A DNA stretch of 64,000 nt. Source: Aquibaculum sediminis (GTDB lineage Bacteria > Pseudomonadota > Alphaproteobacteria > Kiloniellales > DSM-21159). Shown here one piece after another: positions 32,824 to 41,211 of the stretch. The notes under the pieces were generated by a model, which was not told where the DNA came from, did not search any database, and worked only from the letters and a program-made list of their open reading frames with translations. The position numbers and the translations under genes are program-made. The stretch lies in NCBI RefSeq assembly GCF_040712085.1, contig NZ_JBFCVK010000002.1, positions 434,001 through 498,000 on the forward strand. The letters are read 5' to 3'. The stretch's first letter is position 1, and each line of letters starts with the position of its first letter.

Positions 32824-34272
32824 ATGCTCGTGTTCCGCCCGGTGCTGCATCTGCTCAGCCTGCTGCTGCTCACGCTGGGCGCGGCCATGCTGCTGCCTGC
32901 GTCGGTCGATCTGGCGGAAGGCTCGGATGGCTGGCAGGTTTTCGCGGCCGCCTCGGCGCTGACCATCACCTTCGCCGGCGCACTCTATTTGAGCAGCCGC
33001 GGCGAGGAGACGAGGCTCAACATCCGGCAGGCCTTTCTGCTGACGGTGCTGGCCTGGGCGTTGGCGTCTGCCTTTGCGTCCCTGCCTTTCCTTCTGGCCG
33101 GGCTCCAGGGCGTGGACGTCGCCGATGCACTGTTCGAGGCCACTTCCGGCCTGACCACCACCGGCGCAACCGTGCTCTATGGACTGGACGAACTTCCGCG
33201 CAGCCTGCTGCTCTGGCGCGGCATCCTGCAGTGGCTGGGTGGAGCGGCCGTGATCATCATGGCGGTGGCCATCCTGCCCTTCCTGCAGGTCGGTGGCATG
33301 CAGCTCTTTCGGTCCGAGCGCCCGGAACGTCACCATGTCAGCCTGCGGGTCAGCGATTTCAGCATCCTGATCGTCGAGTGCTACCTGTCGCTGACGTTTC
33401 TGTGCTTGTTGGCCTACTGGGCCGCCGGCATGAGCTTGTTCGACGCGCTGGTGCATGCCATGGCCACCATCTCCACCGGCGGCTTCTCCACTATGGATGC
33501 CTCGCTGGGCCACTGGCCGCAGCCGGCGGTGCAGTGGACTGCGGTGGTCTTCATGCTCGCCGGGGCAATGCCCTTCGTGCTCTACGTCCAGGCATTACGC
33601 GGACGCCCGCTGGCACTGTGGCGCGATCCGCAGGTCCGCTGGCTGCTGGCGCTGCTCTGCGCCCTGGTGCTCTATGCGGCGCTGCGGCTTTGGCTGGAGA
33701 ATGGACGCGCGCCCGGAGACGCCTTGACGGCGGCGGCGGTCAACGTGGTTTCGGTGGTCACCACCACCGGCTTCTTCTCGGAAAACTACAGTCGCTGGGG
33801 AAACTGGGCGGTCGTCACCTTCTTCTTCCTCATGTTCCTCGGCGGCTGCTCGGGTTCCACCTCGGGCTCGATCAAGACCTACCGGCTCTACGTCCTGACG
33901 CAATCGGCCCTGATGCAGCTCAAGCGTCTCACCCATCCCAATGCCGTGCTGCTGGTGCTCTACAACCGCCGGCAGATTGACGAGCCGGTGCGCTCCTCAG
34001 TCGCCGCCTTTGTGCTGCTGTTTTTCGTTACCGTCGCAGCTCTGGCCCTGGCCCTGGCGGCGCTGGGCCTGGATTTCGTGACCGCGATCAGCGCCTCGGC
34101 CAGTGCGGTCACCAATGTCGGGCCGGGCCTGGGAGACGTGGTTGGCCCCACCGGGACCTACCGCGCCTTGCCCGATACCGCGAAATGGCTGCTCTGTCTG
34201 GGCATGCTGCTGGGTCGCCTGGAGCTCTTCACCCTGCTGGTCCTGGTGATGCCGCGCTTCTGGCGCGGATAG
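32824..34272 (+). CDS. trkH: TrkH-family potassium uptake protein
   Basis: Inner-membrane protein of 482 residues. The four selectivity-filter repeats are visible: TSGLTTTGATVLYG, ATISTGGFSTMDAS, VVTTTGFFSENYS and SAVTNVGPGLGDVVG. FFFLMFLGGCSGSTSGSIKT with the following RLYVLTQSALMQLKRLTHP is the intramembrane loop that gates TrkH. It takes up K+ with a TrkA/RCK partner encoded elsewhere. It follows doeA by 140 bp; K+ import and compatible-solute turnover both belong to osmoadaptation, which may explain the neighbourhood. Confidence 0.92.
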   Translation: MLVFRPVLHLLSLLLLTLGAAMLLPASVDLAEGSDGWQVFAAASALTITFAGALYLSSRGEETRLNIRQAFLLTVLAWALASAFASLPFLLAGLQGVDVADALFEATSGLTTTGATVLYGLDELPRSLLLWRGILQWLGGAAVIIMAVAILPFLQVGGMQLFRSERPERHHVSLRVSDFSILIVECYLSLTFLCLLAYWAAGMSLFDALVHAMATISTGGFSTMDASLGHWPQPAVQWTAVVFMLAGAMPFVLYVQALRGRPLALWRDPQVRWLLALLCALVLYAALRLWLENGRAPGDALTAAAVNVVSVVTTTGFFSENYSRWGNWAVVTFFFLMFLGGCSGSTSGSIKTYRLYVLTQSALMQLKRLTHPNAVLLVLYNRRQIDEPVRSSVAAFVLLFFVTVAALALALAALGLDFVTAISASASAVTNVGPGLGDVVGPTGTYRALPDTAKWLLCLGMLLGRLELFTLLVLVMPRFWRG

Positions 34273-34288
34273 GAGTTCAGGAGAGGCG

Positions 34289-35143
34289 TCAGGGACGGCG
34301 AATGCAGCGCAGTCCGCGGCCGGACTCGGCCTGGACGCGGGCATTGATCGCCGCGAAGGGTTCTTCGACCACGAGCATCGGCCCACCCGTGGCGTGCAGC
34401 ACGCGCTCCGCGTCCAGCGCCAGCGCCACGTGGCCGGGCCAGTAGAGCAGGTCGCCACGCTGTCGCGGCGCGTCGGGAGGCAGTTGGCGGCCGGCGGCTT
34501 CGCAGGTCTCCTGCTGGTCGCTGTCCCGCGGCAGCGCGAGGCCGGCGGCGCCCAGTGCGAGTTGGACCAGGGCCGAACAGTCCAGCCCCAGGCTGCTGCG
34601 ACCGCCCCAGAGGTAGGGCAGGCCCAGGAAGCGCCAGGCGGTGGCGATATAGTCGCTATCGGCTTTGTCGCTCTGGACCAGATGTGCCACAAAGACCCAG
34701 CCGCCGCCCTCGATCTCCGCATAGGGCCCGCTGTAGTGCGTGACCCGCAGGACGGAGGCGAAGGGCAAGAGGTCAAGCGGCGGCGCCTTGACGTTCGGTT
34801 CCGGCAGCTGCGGCGTGCGCAGAGCCGCGACGCGATGATCCGGTGCCGTGCGCAGCGGGCCGAGAGCGCTTTCCCGCACCCAGCCGACATAGCCGTCGCC
34901 GTCGTTCTGCACCCAGGCCCAGCCGTCCTTGCGGTCGAACACCCGCAGCCTTTCCCCGAAGAGCAACTGGCTGTCGTTGCTGGCCTGGGCCGAGGGCGTG
35001 CGCTTCAGATCGGCACAACCGACACAGAGGGTCGCCGGGCTGCCCTCCGTGAAGCGCTGCGCCTCGACCCGTCCGCGCAGCCGGGCGTCCGCCAGGTCTG
35101 CGCGGTAGACGTAGTTGCGTGGGTCCAGCGGCGCGTCGGTCAC
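34289..35143 (-). CDS. NlpC/P60 (C40) cysteine peptidase with SH3-type domain
   Basis: 284 residues. N-terminal bacterial SH3-like region (about 25-150) with LLFGERLRVFDRKDGWAWVQ and DGYVGWVRESAL. C-terminal NlpC/P60 domain (about 160-284) has the catalytic Cys in YLWGGRSSLGLDCSALVQLA, a His in DLLYWPGHVALALDAERVLH, and ATGGPMLVVEEPF. It should cleave peptidoglycan stem peptides. No obvious signal peptide is seen, which is normal for many alphaproteobacterial members. Start GTG at 35143 overlaps the TGA of the large iron-sulfur protein gene, so the two are translationally coupled. Confidence 0.88.
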   Translation of the reverse strand: MTDAPLDPRNYVYRADLADARLRGRVEAQRFTEGSPATLCVGCADLKRTPSAQASNDSQLLFGERLRVFDRKDGWAWVQNDGDGYVGWVRESALGPLRTAPDHRVAALRTPQLPEPNVKAPPLDLLPFASVLRVTHYSGPYAEIEGGGWVFVAHLVQSDKADSDYIATAWRFLGLPYLWGGRSSLGLDCSALVQLALGAAGLALPRDSDQQETCEAAGRQLPPDAPRQRGDLLYWPGHVALALDAERVLHATGGPMLVVEEPFAAINARVQAESGRGLRCIRRP

Positions 35144-37218
35144 GAATCGGACGAGCCGTTGTTCCTGCCCGTTTCCGCCAGACGCTGCTTGGCGCGATCC
35201 AGTTCGCGTTCGCGCAGGTCGTCTTCGGTGGTGCGCATGGCAGGGCGTTCACCGTAGGAGATGGCGGCCGTGCTGGCCTCAAACTCCGTGACCACGCGGC
35301 AGTCGTCGCACATCATGATGCGCTCGACCCGGCCGCTGTCCTGGAACATGGAGTGGGCACCGGCCAGCCGATCGACAATGCGCTCGATGGAGGCGCCCAC
35401 GCCGAAGGGTTTGCCGCAGCGGATGCAGTTGAAGGGCGTGGCACGGTTGAGTTCCCGCGCGGTGCGCGCCTCTTCCTGGAAGTTCAGGCGTGGCTCCAGA
35501 GCGATCACCTTCTCCGGACAGGTCACCTTGCACAGGCCGCACTGCACGCAATTTTCCTCGATGAAGCCGAGCCAGGGCATCTCCGGATCGTCGATCAGCG
35601 CGCCGGCCGGGCAGGCGGTGACGCAGGCCTGGCACAGCGTGCAGCCGCTGGTGTCCACGTGGATGGTGCCGAAGGGCGCACCCTGTGGCAGCGGCAGTTG
35701 ATCCACCGGCTGCGGCGCCTTGGCATGGAGGTGGTGCAGGCCCAGGAAGGCGCGGGCGCGCTTGCCCCCCATGGGCAGGAAGAGGCCGGCTTCGGCCCCG
35801 GCGGTCGACGGCAGCGCACGCAGCGCCGCTTCCACCGCATCGGGATCCTGCTGGTCGAGGAGGTGGATGCGCCCGCCGCCGTAGCCCAGGCCATCCATTA
35901 CCGTTTCCACCAGCCCAAGAGTGCCTGCCAGGGCCGGCACGTCATCGCGCTTCTCGGGCGCAACCAGCAGGGCGATCTGCGCTGCGCCCCAGGCCAGAGC
36001 GTCGAAGTAGAAGTCGAAGCCCAGTTCCGTCACCTCGTTGACGGGCAGCGGCAGCACCCGCGCCGGCAGTCCGCCGCCGTGCCGCGCCATCAGCGAAATG
36101 ACTTCCGCGCCATAGCGCTCGTCGTGCAGCAGCAGGACCGGGGCTTCGCCGCCAGCCTTGCGGTAGGACTCCAGGAGGCTGCGGGTCTGCTCGAACAGGC
36201 TGGTGGCAGCGGGGAACTGGTATTCGATGGCCCCCGTCGGGCAGAGCGCGGCGCAGAGTCCGCAGCCGCCGCAGACATGCGGGTCGATCTCGACGCTTTC
36301 GCCGAGCGACGTGATGGCCGAGAGCGGGCAGTTGTCCAGGCACAGGCGACAGCCGGTCTTGCGGTTGCGGCCATGGGCGCAGATCTCGGCATCGTAGCGC
36401 ACGTAGCGCGGCTTCTCGAACTCGCCCACCAGATCGCTGGCGGCCAGCGCCGCGCGCTGCACCGCCACGGGGTCGGCGGGGTCGGCGCGCAGATAGCCAT
36501 CCAGCCGCTCGCCGGCCGGGAAGAGCGGCGTGCCGCCGGTCAGGTCGAGGATCAGGTCGCACTCGCTGTAGGCGCCGTCGCGCGGCGCGTCGAAGGCCAG
36601 CCGCTCGCGCGACGAGGGCGAGGCCGGGGCGTAGCCGTCCACGGTCACGCCGAAGCCCCCGAGGTAGCCCTTGGCAGCGACGATGCGGCCGAGGAACACC
36701 GGTACATCCATGATCCGTGGCGGCGCGATCTCCTCGGCCTCGCGCAGCAGCACGGTGACGTCCAGGCGGCCCTTGAGCTGGGCCGCGACCTCGAGCGCCC
36801 GCTCGTCCTTGCCGTAGATCAGGCAGACGCCTTCGGATTTCAGCGAGATCAGCGGCGCCGGCTTCGCCTCCTGGGTTGCGGCAGCCAGCAGCGCGGCCAT
36901 CTTGGCGGTCGCGGCCGCCCCTTCCTCTCCCCAGCCTGCGGTTTCGCGGATGTTGGCAAAGCGCAGGTCGGCGTCGGGCCGTTCCTCTTCGGCCAGTTCC
37001 GAGAAGAGGGGGGCTTCCTGGGTGCAGGCGACCAGCAAGGGCTCGCCGCTGTTGAGCGCCGCCTCATAGTTCTGCAACTGAGCCCGGCAGAGCTGGGTGT
37101 GAAGCGGCAACTCTCCCTCGGCGCCGAGGGCGCGCAAGGCGTCCGCAAGACGCTCGCCGCTCAGCGGCATGGTCTTTTCGCAGTCGCAGACAAGCAGCTT
37201 TCGGCCACGCAGTTTCAT
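35140..37218 (-). CDS. Large ferredoxin-like protein with four [4Fe-4S] motifs
   Basis: 692 residues from ATG at 37218 (AAGGATGG upstream). The N-terminal part has KLLVCDCEKTMPL and LLVACTQEAPLFSEL, a Cys-containing fold I cannot name. Two linked cluster motifs lie at about 280-325 (a Cys in EICAHGRNRK then GCRLCLDNCP, and CGGCGLCAALCP), two more at about 524-568 (CTLCQACVTACP, CVQCGLCKVTCP). A C-terminal pair FNCIRC (about 597) and MMCDDC (about 637) resembles a zinc ribbon. No signal peptide, so cytoplasmic. It sits upstream of the formate dehydrogenase block and similar proteins occur with DUF3305/3306 in alphaproteobacteria; a role in electron transfer to or maturation of formate dehydrogenase is inference. 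Confidence 0.85.
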   Translation of the reverse strand: MKLRGRKLLVCDCEKTMPLSGERLADALRALGAEGELPLHTQLCRAQLQNYEAALNSGEPLLVACTQEAPLFSELAEEERPDADLRFANIRETAGWGEEGAAATAKMAALLAAATQEAKPAPLISLKSEGVCLIYGKDERALEVAAQLKGRLDVTVLLREAEEIAPPRIMDVPVFLGRIVAAKGYLGGFGVTVDGYAPASPSSRERLAFDAPRDGAYSECDLILDLTGGTPLFPAGERLDGYLRADPADPVAVQRAALAASDLVGEFEKPRYVRYDAEICAHGRNRKTGCRLCLDNCPLSAITSLGESVEIDPHVCGGCGLCAALCPTGAIEYQFPAATSLFEQTRSLLESYRKAGGEAPVLLLHDERYGAEVISLMARHGGGLPARVLPLPVNEVTELGFDFYFDALAWGAAQIALLVAPEKRDDVPALAGTLGLVETVMDGLGYGGGRIHLLDQQDPDAVEAALRALPSTAGAEAGLFLPMGGKRARAFLGLHHLHAKAPQPVDQLPLPQGAPFGTIHVDTSGCTLCQACVTACPAGALIDDPEMPWLGFIEENCVQCGLCKVTCPEKVIALEPRLNFQEEARTARELNRATPFNCIRCGKPFGVGASIERIVDRLAGAHSMFQDSGRVERIMMCDDCRVVTEFEASTAAISYGERPAMRTTEDDLRERELDRAKQRLAETGRNNGSSDS

Positions 37219-37459
37219 GGGGCCATCCTTCTCCTGATCCCGTCTGACGCTTCGCATGCCGCGTGCGCCTTGCCGGTTCTTCTTGAGTGCTCACTCGTAT
37301 CCGGCGCAGTCTTGGCGTCTTCCCTTGCCCGCCAAATCTGCCCCTCCCGGGGTCGACATCGGGGTATTTGCGATCAGACTATCAGGACGGCCAGCGCTTG
37401 CAGCCCCAAAATAACTGGGTTTATCTCTGCGGCCGGGTTGCGGCCGGGTTGCGGCGGCT

Positions 37460-37479
37460 GCGGGGGCGGGCGCCCCCGC
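37460..37479 (+). promoter_or_regulatory. GC hairpin in the agmatinase leader
   Basis: GCGGGGGCG at 37460-37468 pairs with CGCCCCCGC at 37471-37479, leaving almost no loop, 37 bp before the agmatinase ATG. An 11-bp tandem repeat (GCGGCCGGGTT at 37429-37439 and 37440-37450) lies just upstream. No T-run, so it is unlikely to be a normal terminator; it could end upstream transcription with Rho or act in the leader. Confidence 0.4.
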
Positions 37480-37516
37480 GCTGCAGGCGGGGCAAAACAG
37501 CTTCAGGGAGACGATC

Positions 37517-38482
37517 ATGGCGAAACGCCAGGCTGGCGATCAGGCTTTCGTGGCGACGGACAACAAGGGCGCGGTGCAGGAGCACACCTTTGCCGGTGCG
37601 CTTTCCTTTCTGCGGCGGCGCTACTCCAAGGACCTGAGCGATGTCGATCTGGCGGTGATGGGGGTGCCCTTCGATCTGGCGACCACCAATCGCCCGGGCG
37701 CCCGCTTCGGGCCCCAGGCGGTGCGTGCGGCCTCGGCCATCATGGCCTGGGCCCGGCCGCATGGACTGGCGTTCGATCCGCGCGATGTTCTGTCCATCGT
37801 GGACAGCGGCGATTGCGTCTTCGATCCCTTCCATCCGGCCACGGTTCCAGATGCCATCGAGGCGGCGGCACGACAGGTGCTGGATGCCGGGGCTGCCCTG
37901 CTGTCCATCGGCGGCGATCACTTCGTCAGCTACCCGCTGCTCAAGGCGCATGCCGCCAAGCATGGCCCGCTGGCGCTGCTGCACTTCGATGCGCACAGTG
38001 ACACCTGGACCGGCGAAGAGGATGACATCAACCACGGCACCATGTTCTGGCATGCCCAGCGCGAGGGGCTGATCGATCCGGCCTGCTCGGTGCAGGTGGG
38101 CATTCGCACCTACAACGCCGAAACCCATGGCTTCACCATCCTGGATGCGCCCTGGGTGCATCGGCATGGCATCGACGACGTGATTGCCCGCATTCGTGAA
38201 ACCGTGGGCGATCGCAAAATCTACCTGACCTTCGACATCGACGGCCTGGACCCGGCCTTTGCGCCCGGCACCGGCACGCCGGTGGTCGGCGGCCTCAGCA
38301 CGGCTCAGGCGCTGGGCATCCTGCGCGGCTTGCAGGGACTGAACTTTATTGGTTTTGACGTGGTGGAGGTGGCGCCGGCCTATGACAGCGCCCAGATCAC
38401 GGCCCTGGCGGCGGCGCAGATCGGTTTCGAATTCCTGGCGCTCTATGCCACGCGGCCGGGTGGTCCCCAGGCTGTGGCGTAG
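37517..38482 (+). CDS. speB: Agmatinase (ureohydrolase family)
   Basis: 321 residues. Two manganese sites are complete: SIGGDHFVSYPLL, LLHFDAHSDTWTGEEDD and LTFDIDGLDPAFAPGTGTP. VMGVPFDLATTNRPGARFGP and NHGTMFWHAQREGLI are typical of agmatinases. It hydrolyses agmatine, or a related guanidino compound, to putrescine and urea in the cytoplasm. Guanidinobutyrase and guanidinopropionase share this pattern, so specificity is not certain. Start ATG behind CAGGGAG. Apparently monocistronic, convergent with a small gene at 38573. Confidence 0.88.
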   Translation: MAKRQAGDQAFVATDNKGAVQEHTFAGALSFLRRRYSKDLSDVDLAVMGVPFDLATTNRPGARFGPQAVRAASAIMAWARPHGLAFDPRDVLSIVDSGDCVFDPFHPATVPDAIEAAARQVLDAGAALLSIGGDHFVSYPLLKAHAAKHGPLALLHFDAHSDTWTGEEDDINHGTMFWHAQREGLIDPACSVQVGIRTYNAETHGFTILDAPWVHRHGIDDVIARIRETVGDRKIYLTFDIDGLDPAFAPGTGTPVVGGLSTAQALGILRGLQGLNFIGFDVVEVAPAYDSAQITALAAAQIGFEFLALYATRPGGPQAVA

Positions 38483-38507
38483 GCTTGCAAGAACACAGCC
38501 TCCAAAC

Positions 38508-38544
38508 AGAAGAGGCGGCCACGCATCAGCAGGCCGCCCCTTCT
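38508..38544. terminator. Hairpin between convergent speB and small gene
   Basis: GGCGGCC (38514-38520) pairs with GGCCGCC (38532-38538) and the stem extends imperfectly outward through AGAAG/CTTCT. No clear T-run; placement between convergent stops supports a bidirectional terminator. Confidence 0.4.
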
Positions 38545-38572
38545 CTGTCGCTACGGAAAGCTGCGTAAATAC

Positions 38573-38767
38573 TCAGGCGTGGCGCGCGGCGCTGCCCAGG
38601 CTCTTGCTCTGCTCGCCGGACTTCAGCCAGGCGATGAACTGTGCGGCGTAGTGGCGCATGGCCTGCGCACGCAGCCGACGGGCCTCGGCGTCCATCTGCG
38701 CGCTGTCGGCATAGCCCTGTTCGCGAAGCTGGGTGAGGAGAACGTCGAATTCAGAAGTGCGCGGCAT
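38573..38767 (-). CDS. Small uncharacterised protein (64 aa)
   Basis: ATG at 38767 has GGAG at good spacing. The sequence starts MPRTSEFDVLLTQLREQGYA and has a helical core ARRLRAQAMRHYAAQFIAWL. The 'ARRLRAQAMR' pattern recalls short RSP_7527-like proteins of alphaproteobacteria, but I am not sure of that. It is charged, soluble and helical with no membrane segment. Divergent from fdhD with a perfect 7-5-7 palindrome in the shared control region, which suggests regulated expression. Confidence 0.6.
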   Translation of the reverse strand: MPRTSEFDVLLTQLREQGYADSAQMDAEARRLRAQAMRHYAAQFIAWLKSGEQSKSLGSAARHA

Positions 38768-38823
38768 GGTATATCTCCGGGTATCAGGTTTGGGGCGGGT
38801 CGATCCCGCCTCTTTGTGTGCAA

Positions 38824-38842
38824 GTGCGATATTGCATCGCAC
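38824..38842. promoter_or_regulatory. 19-bp palindromic operator candidate between small gene and fdhD
   Basis: GTGCGATATTGCATCGCAC has perfect 7-bp arms around 5 bases. It is 56 bp upstream of the small gene's start and 155 bp upstream of fdhD. The TGC...GCA core is compatible with several regulator families (PhaR-like sites among them), so no assignment is made. Confidence 0.5.
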
Positions 38843-38997
38843 AAAACAAAGGTAGGGCAGTATTTCTGTCTCAACAACCGGGCACGCCGCCTCATCTTTC
38901 GGAGGCAGCCATGCAGGAATGTCGGATGTGTGCCGTCATGACTCGGCCCTTGTGGCCGAACCGTGCAGCGCCCTATAGGTGGATAAGGGAGATTGAT

Positions 38998-39939
38998 ATG
39001 CCGGAAACGAGCGTTGCGCAGCCGAGAAGCCTGCGAAAGGGCACCGCGAAGCTGGAAGCAGCCGAACTGGCGGAGTTCCTGCTGCGTCCGGACCCGCAGG
39101 ACCCGCGCCTGACCAGCCGGGTCGAGGGAGTGGATGAGCAGGGTCGGCCGGTGGAAACCGCGGTGGTAACCGAACGGCCGCTGACCCTTTATCTGAACCG
39201 GCAGGAGATCGTCACCATGATGACGATCGGCGACTATCCCGACTACCTGGCGGTGGGCTATCTGCTCAATCAGAACATGCTGCGCCCCGACGACGAGATC
39301 GAGGGCGTCGACTACGACGAGGAACTGGACGTCGTCGTGGTCCGCACGCAGCGCGAGACGAACTACGAAGAGAAACTCAAGAAGAAGATCCGCACCTCGG
39401 GCTGCGCCCAGGGAACCGTTTTCGGCGACCTGATGGAGCGCTTCGATGAGGTTCACCTCTCCAAGAGCGCGCGCCTGCACACCAGTTCGCTCTACGCCCT
39501 GACCCGCAAGATCAACACGGCGCCCAGCCTCTATCTCGAGGCCGGGGCGATCCATGGCTGCGTGCTCTGCCAGGGCGACCGGCCGCTGCTCTACATGGAA
39601 GACGTCGGTCGCCACAATGCCGTGGACAAGATTGCCGGCTACATGCTGCTGCACGGGCTCACGCCAGACGACAAGATCTTCTACACCACCGGCCGTCTGA
39701 CCTCGGAAATGGTGATCAAGACGGTGCAGATGGGCATACCCATCCTGGTTTCGCGCTCGGGCTTCACTGCCTGGGGTGTCGATCTCGCGCGTCAGGCCGG
39801 ACTCACACTGATTGGCCGGGCCAAGGGGCGACGCTTCATCGCGCTCTCCGGCGCTGAGCGGATCGTCTATGACGCCGAAGCCCGGGATGAGGATGAAGCA
39901 CCGCGCCACGGGCGCAAGGGGGCACGCGATGGCGAGTAA
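38998..39939 (+). CDS. fdhD: Formate dehydrogenase accessory sulfurtransferase FdhD
   Basis: 313 residues from ATG at 38998 behind AAGGGAG. It carries sulfur from IscS to the molybdenum cofactor of formate dehydrogenase. Family segments are ERPLTLYLNRQEIVTMMTIG, DYPDYLAVGYLLNQ, EDVGRHNAVDKIAGYMLLHG, FYTTGRLTSEMVIKTVQMGI and LIGRAKGRRFIALSGAER. In E. coli the active loop has a CxxC pair; here the loop reads RTSGCAQGTVFG with one Cys, and another CxxC occurs in IHGCVLCQGD. First gene of a tight set with mobA, DUF3305 and DUF3306 genes. Confidence 0.92.
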   Translation: MPETSVAQPRSLRKGTAKLEAAELAEFLLRPDPQDPRLTSRVEGVDEQGRPVETAVVTERPLTLYLNRQEIVTMMTIGDYPDYLAVGYLLNQNMLRPDDEIEGVDYDEELDVVVVRTQRETNYEEKLKKKIRTSGCAQGTVFGDLMERFDEVHLSKSARLHTSSLYALTRKINTAPSLYLEAGAIHGCVLCQGDRPLLYMEDVGRHNAVDKIAGYMLLHGLTPDDKIFYTTGRLTSEMVIKTVQMGIPILVSRSGFTAWGVDLARQAGLTLIGRAKGRRFIALSGAERIVYDAEARDEDEAPRHGRKGARDGE

Positions 39940-40597
39940 ACTCTCCAACCTCTGCGGTGTGCTGCTGGCCGGCGGCCAATCGCGGCGCATGGGTGGCGGT
40001 GACAAGTGCCTCCGGCCGCTGGGCGGTCGGCCCCTGCTGGCCCGGATCATCGAGCGGGCGCGCCCTCAGGTGGGGCCGCTGGTGATCAACGCCAACGGCG
40101 ACCCCACACGCTTTGAGGCCTTCGGGCTGCCGGTGGTGCCGGACAGCATCGGCGGCTTCGCCGGGCCGCTGGCCGGTGTGCTGACCGGCATGGAATGGGC
40201 GCGCGAGCATGCACCCGACTGTCCCTGGATCGTGACCTTCGCCGGCGATGCGCCCTTCTTTCCGCAGGATCTGGTGGCACGTCTGGCTCAGGCGCGCGAG
40301 GATGAGGGTGCCGACATTGTCTGCGCAGCCTCCGGCGGGCGTGACCATCCCGTCTTCGCGCTTTGGCCTGTGGCTCTCGCAGACAGCCTGCGCGCGGCGA
40401 TGGAGGCCGATGTGCGAAAAGTGGATGTCTTCACGGCGGACTATCGGCTCGTCCGAGTCGACTGGCCTGTGGAGCCCTACGACCCCTTCTTCAACGCGAA
40501 CCGTCCCGAAGATTGGGCGGAGGCCGAGCGCCTGTTTGGCAGCGAGGCCGGGGAGGGCGCGGCGCCAAGTGCTGCTCAGCGCGGAGGTGAGGCATGA
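39929..40597 (+). CDS. mobA: Molybdenum cofactor guanylyltransferase MobA
   Basis: 222 residues. Nucleotide-binding loop LLAGGQSRRMGGGDKCLRPL at the start, then VINANGDPTRFEAFGLPVVP, WIVTFAGDAPFFPQDLVARL (metal Asp) and a C-terminal FNANRPEDWAEAERLFG. It adds GMP to Mo-molybdopterin to make the MGD cofactor required by both formate dehydrogenases in this window. Its start overlaps the end of fdhD by 11 bp and its stop overlaps DUF3305 (ATGA). Confidence 0.92.
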   Translation: MASKLSNLCGVLLAGGQSRRMGGGDKCLRPLGGRPLLARIIERARPQVGPLVINANGDPTRFEAFGLPVVPDSIGGFAGPLAGVLTGMEWAREHAPDCPWIVTFAGDAPFFPQDLVARLAQAREDEGADIVCAASGGRDHPVFALWPVALADSLRAAMEADVRKVDVFTADYRLVRVDWPVEPYDPFFNANRPEDWAEAERLFGSEAGEGAAPSAAQRGGEA

Positions 40598-41211
40598 CGG
40601 ACGCGACCGAGGAACTGAAGCGCATCGAGACCCTGCCCCTGGGCGTGGTGCTGGAACAGCGTCGCAGCAAGCACCCCTGGCAGGACTACAGCTGGCGACC
40701 GGTGGACGTGCTGGTCGGCGCGCCGGAGCGCGATCCGCGCGGTGAGTGGCTGACCCTGCGTGAGGAAGGCGAGGGGGAGGCTGCATTGTTTCATGCCGGC
40801 ACCCTGTCCCTGGAGCTCCACCGCAAGGACACGCCGGAACTGAAGATGAACCTGCAGCAGCGCCAGCCCCTGGTCTACGTGGTGCTGCGCAAGGGAGTGG
40901 ACGCCGGCAGCCGCCATCCCTGGGTGCCGCTGCTGGTCACGGCCAATGTGATGGAGGCGGAGTTCTACAGCGTCAGTGGCGAGGAGCTCGTCGAAGGGGT
41001 GCCCATGCCGGTTCCGGTGCATGCCTTCATCGAGGCCTTCGTGGCGCAGCACCATGTCGAGGTGCCCTTCTACAAGCGCAAGCGCAAGCCCCACGATCCG
41101 CGCAAAGGCGGGCCGCCGCCCGGCAAGGGGCGCGCGGCGGATGTTGGCACCAGGCCGGGGAAAAGTGGTCCAAGCGGTAACGATCAGAGCGGTTCCGAGG
41201 GAGACGCCTGA
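40594..41211 (+). CDS. DUF3305 domain protein of the formate dehydrogenase locus
   Basis: 205 residues. The body, from RIETLPLGVVLEQRRSKHPW with the following QDYSWRPVDVL to EVPFYKRKRKPHDPRKGG, is a DUF3305 domain; the rest is a Gly/Pro/Lys-rich low-complexity tail. Function unknown; the family travels with fdhD, mobA and formate dehydrogenase genes in alphaproteobacteria, so an assembly or stability role is inferred. ATGA overlap with mobA and TGATG overlap with the DUF3306 gene. Confidence 0.85.
   Translation: MTDATEELKRIETLPLGVVLEQRRSKHPWQDYSWRPVDVLVGAPERDPRGEWLTLREEGEGEAALFHAGTLSLELHRKDTPELKMNLQQRQPLVYVVLRKGVDAGSRHPWVPLLVTANVMEAEFYSVSGEELVEGVPMPVPVHAFIEAFVAQHHVEVPFYKRKRKPHDPRKGGPPPGKGRAADVGTRPGKSGPSGNDQSGSEGDA

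Noticed and set aside
37300..37516. Guanidine or polyamine riboswitch upstream of speB
   Set aside because: I looked for the conserved loop sequences of guanidine-I and related riboswitches and did not see them; only a GC hairpin is present.
35119..38001. 960-codon open frame on the plus strand
   Set aside because: It is antisense to the ferredoxin-like gene and then runs out of frame through speB. Its translation is a low-complexity mix rich in Arg, Gly and Ala with no domain. Such long open frames arise from high GC content opposite real genes.
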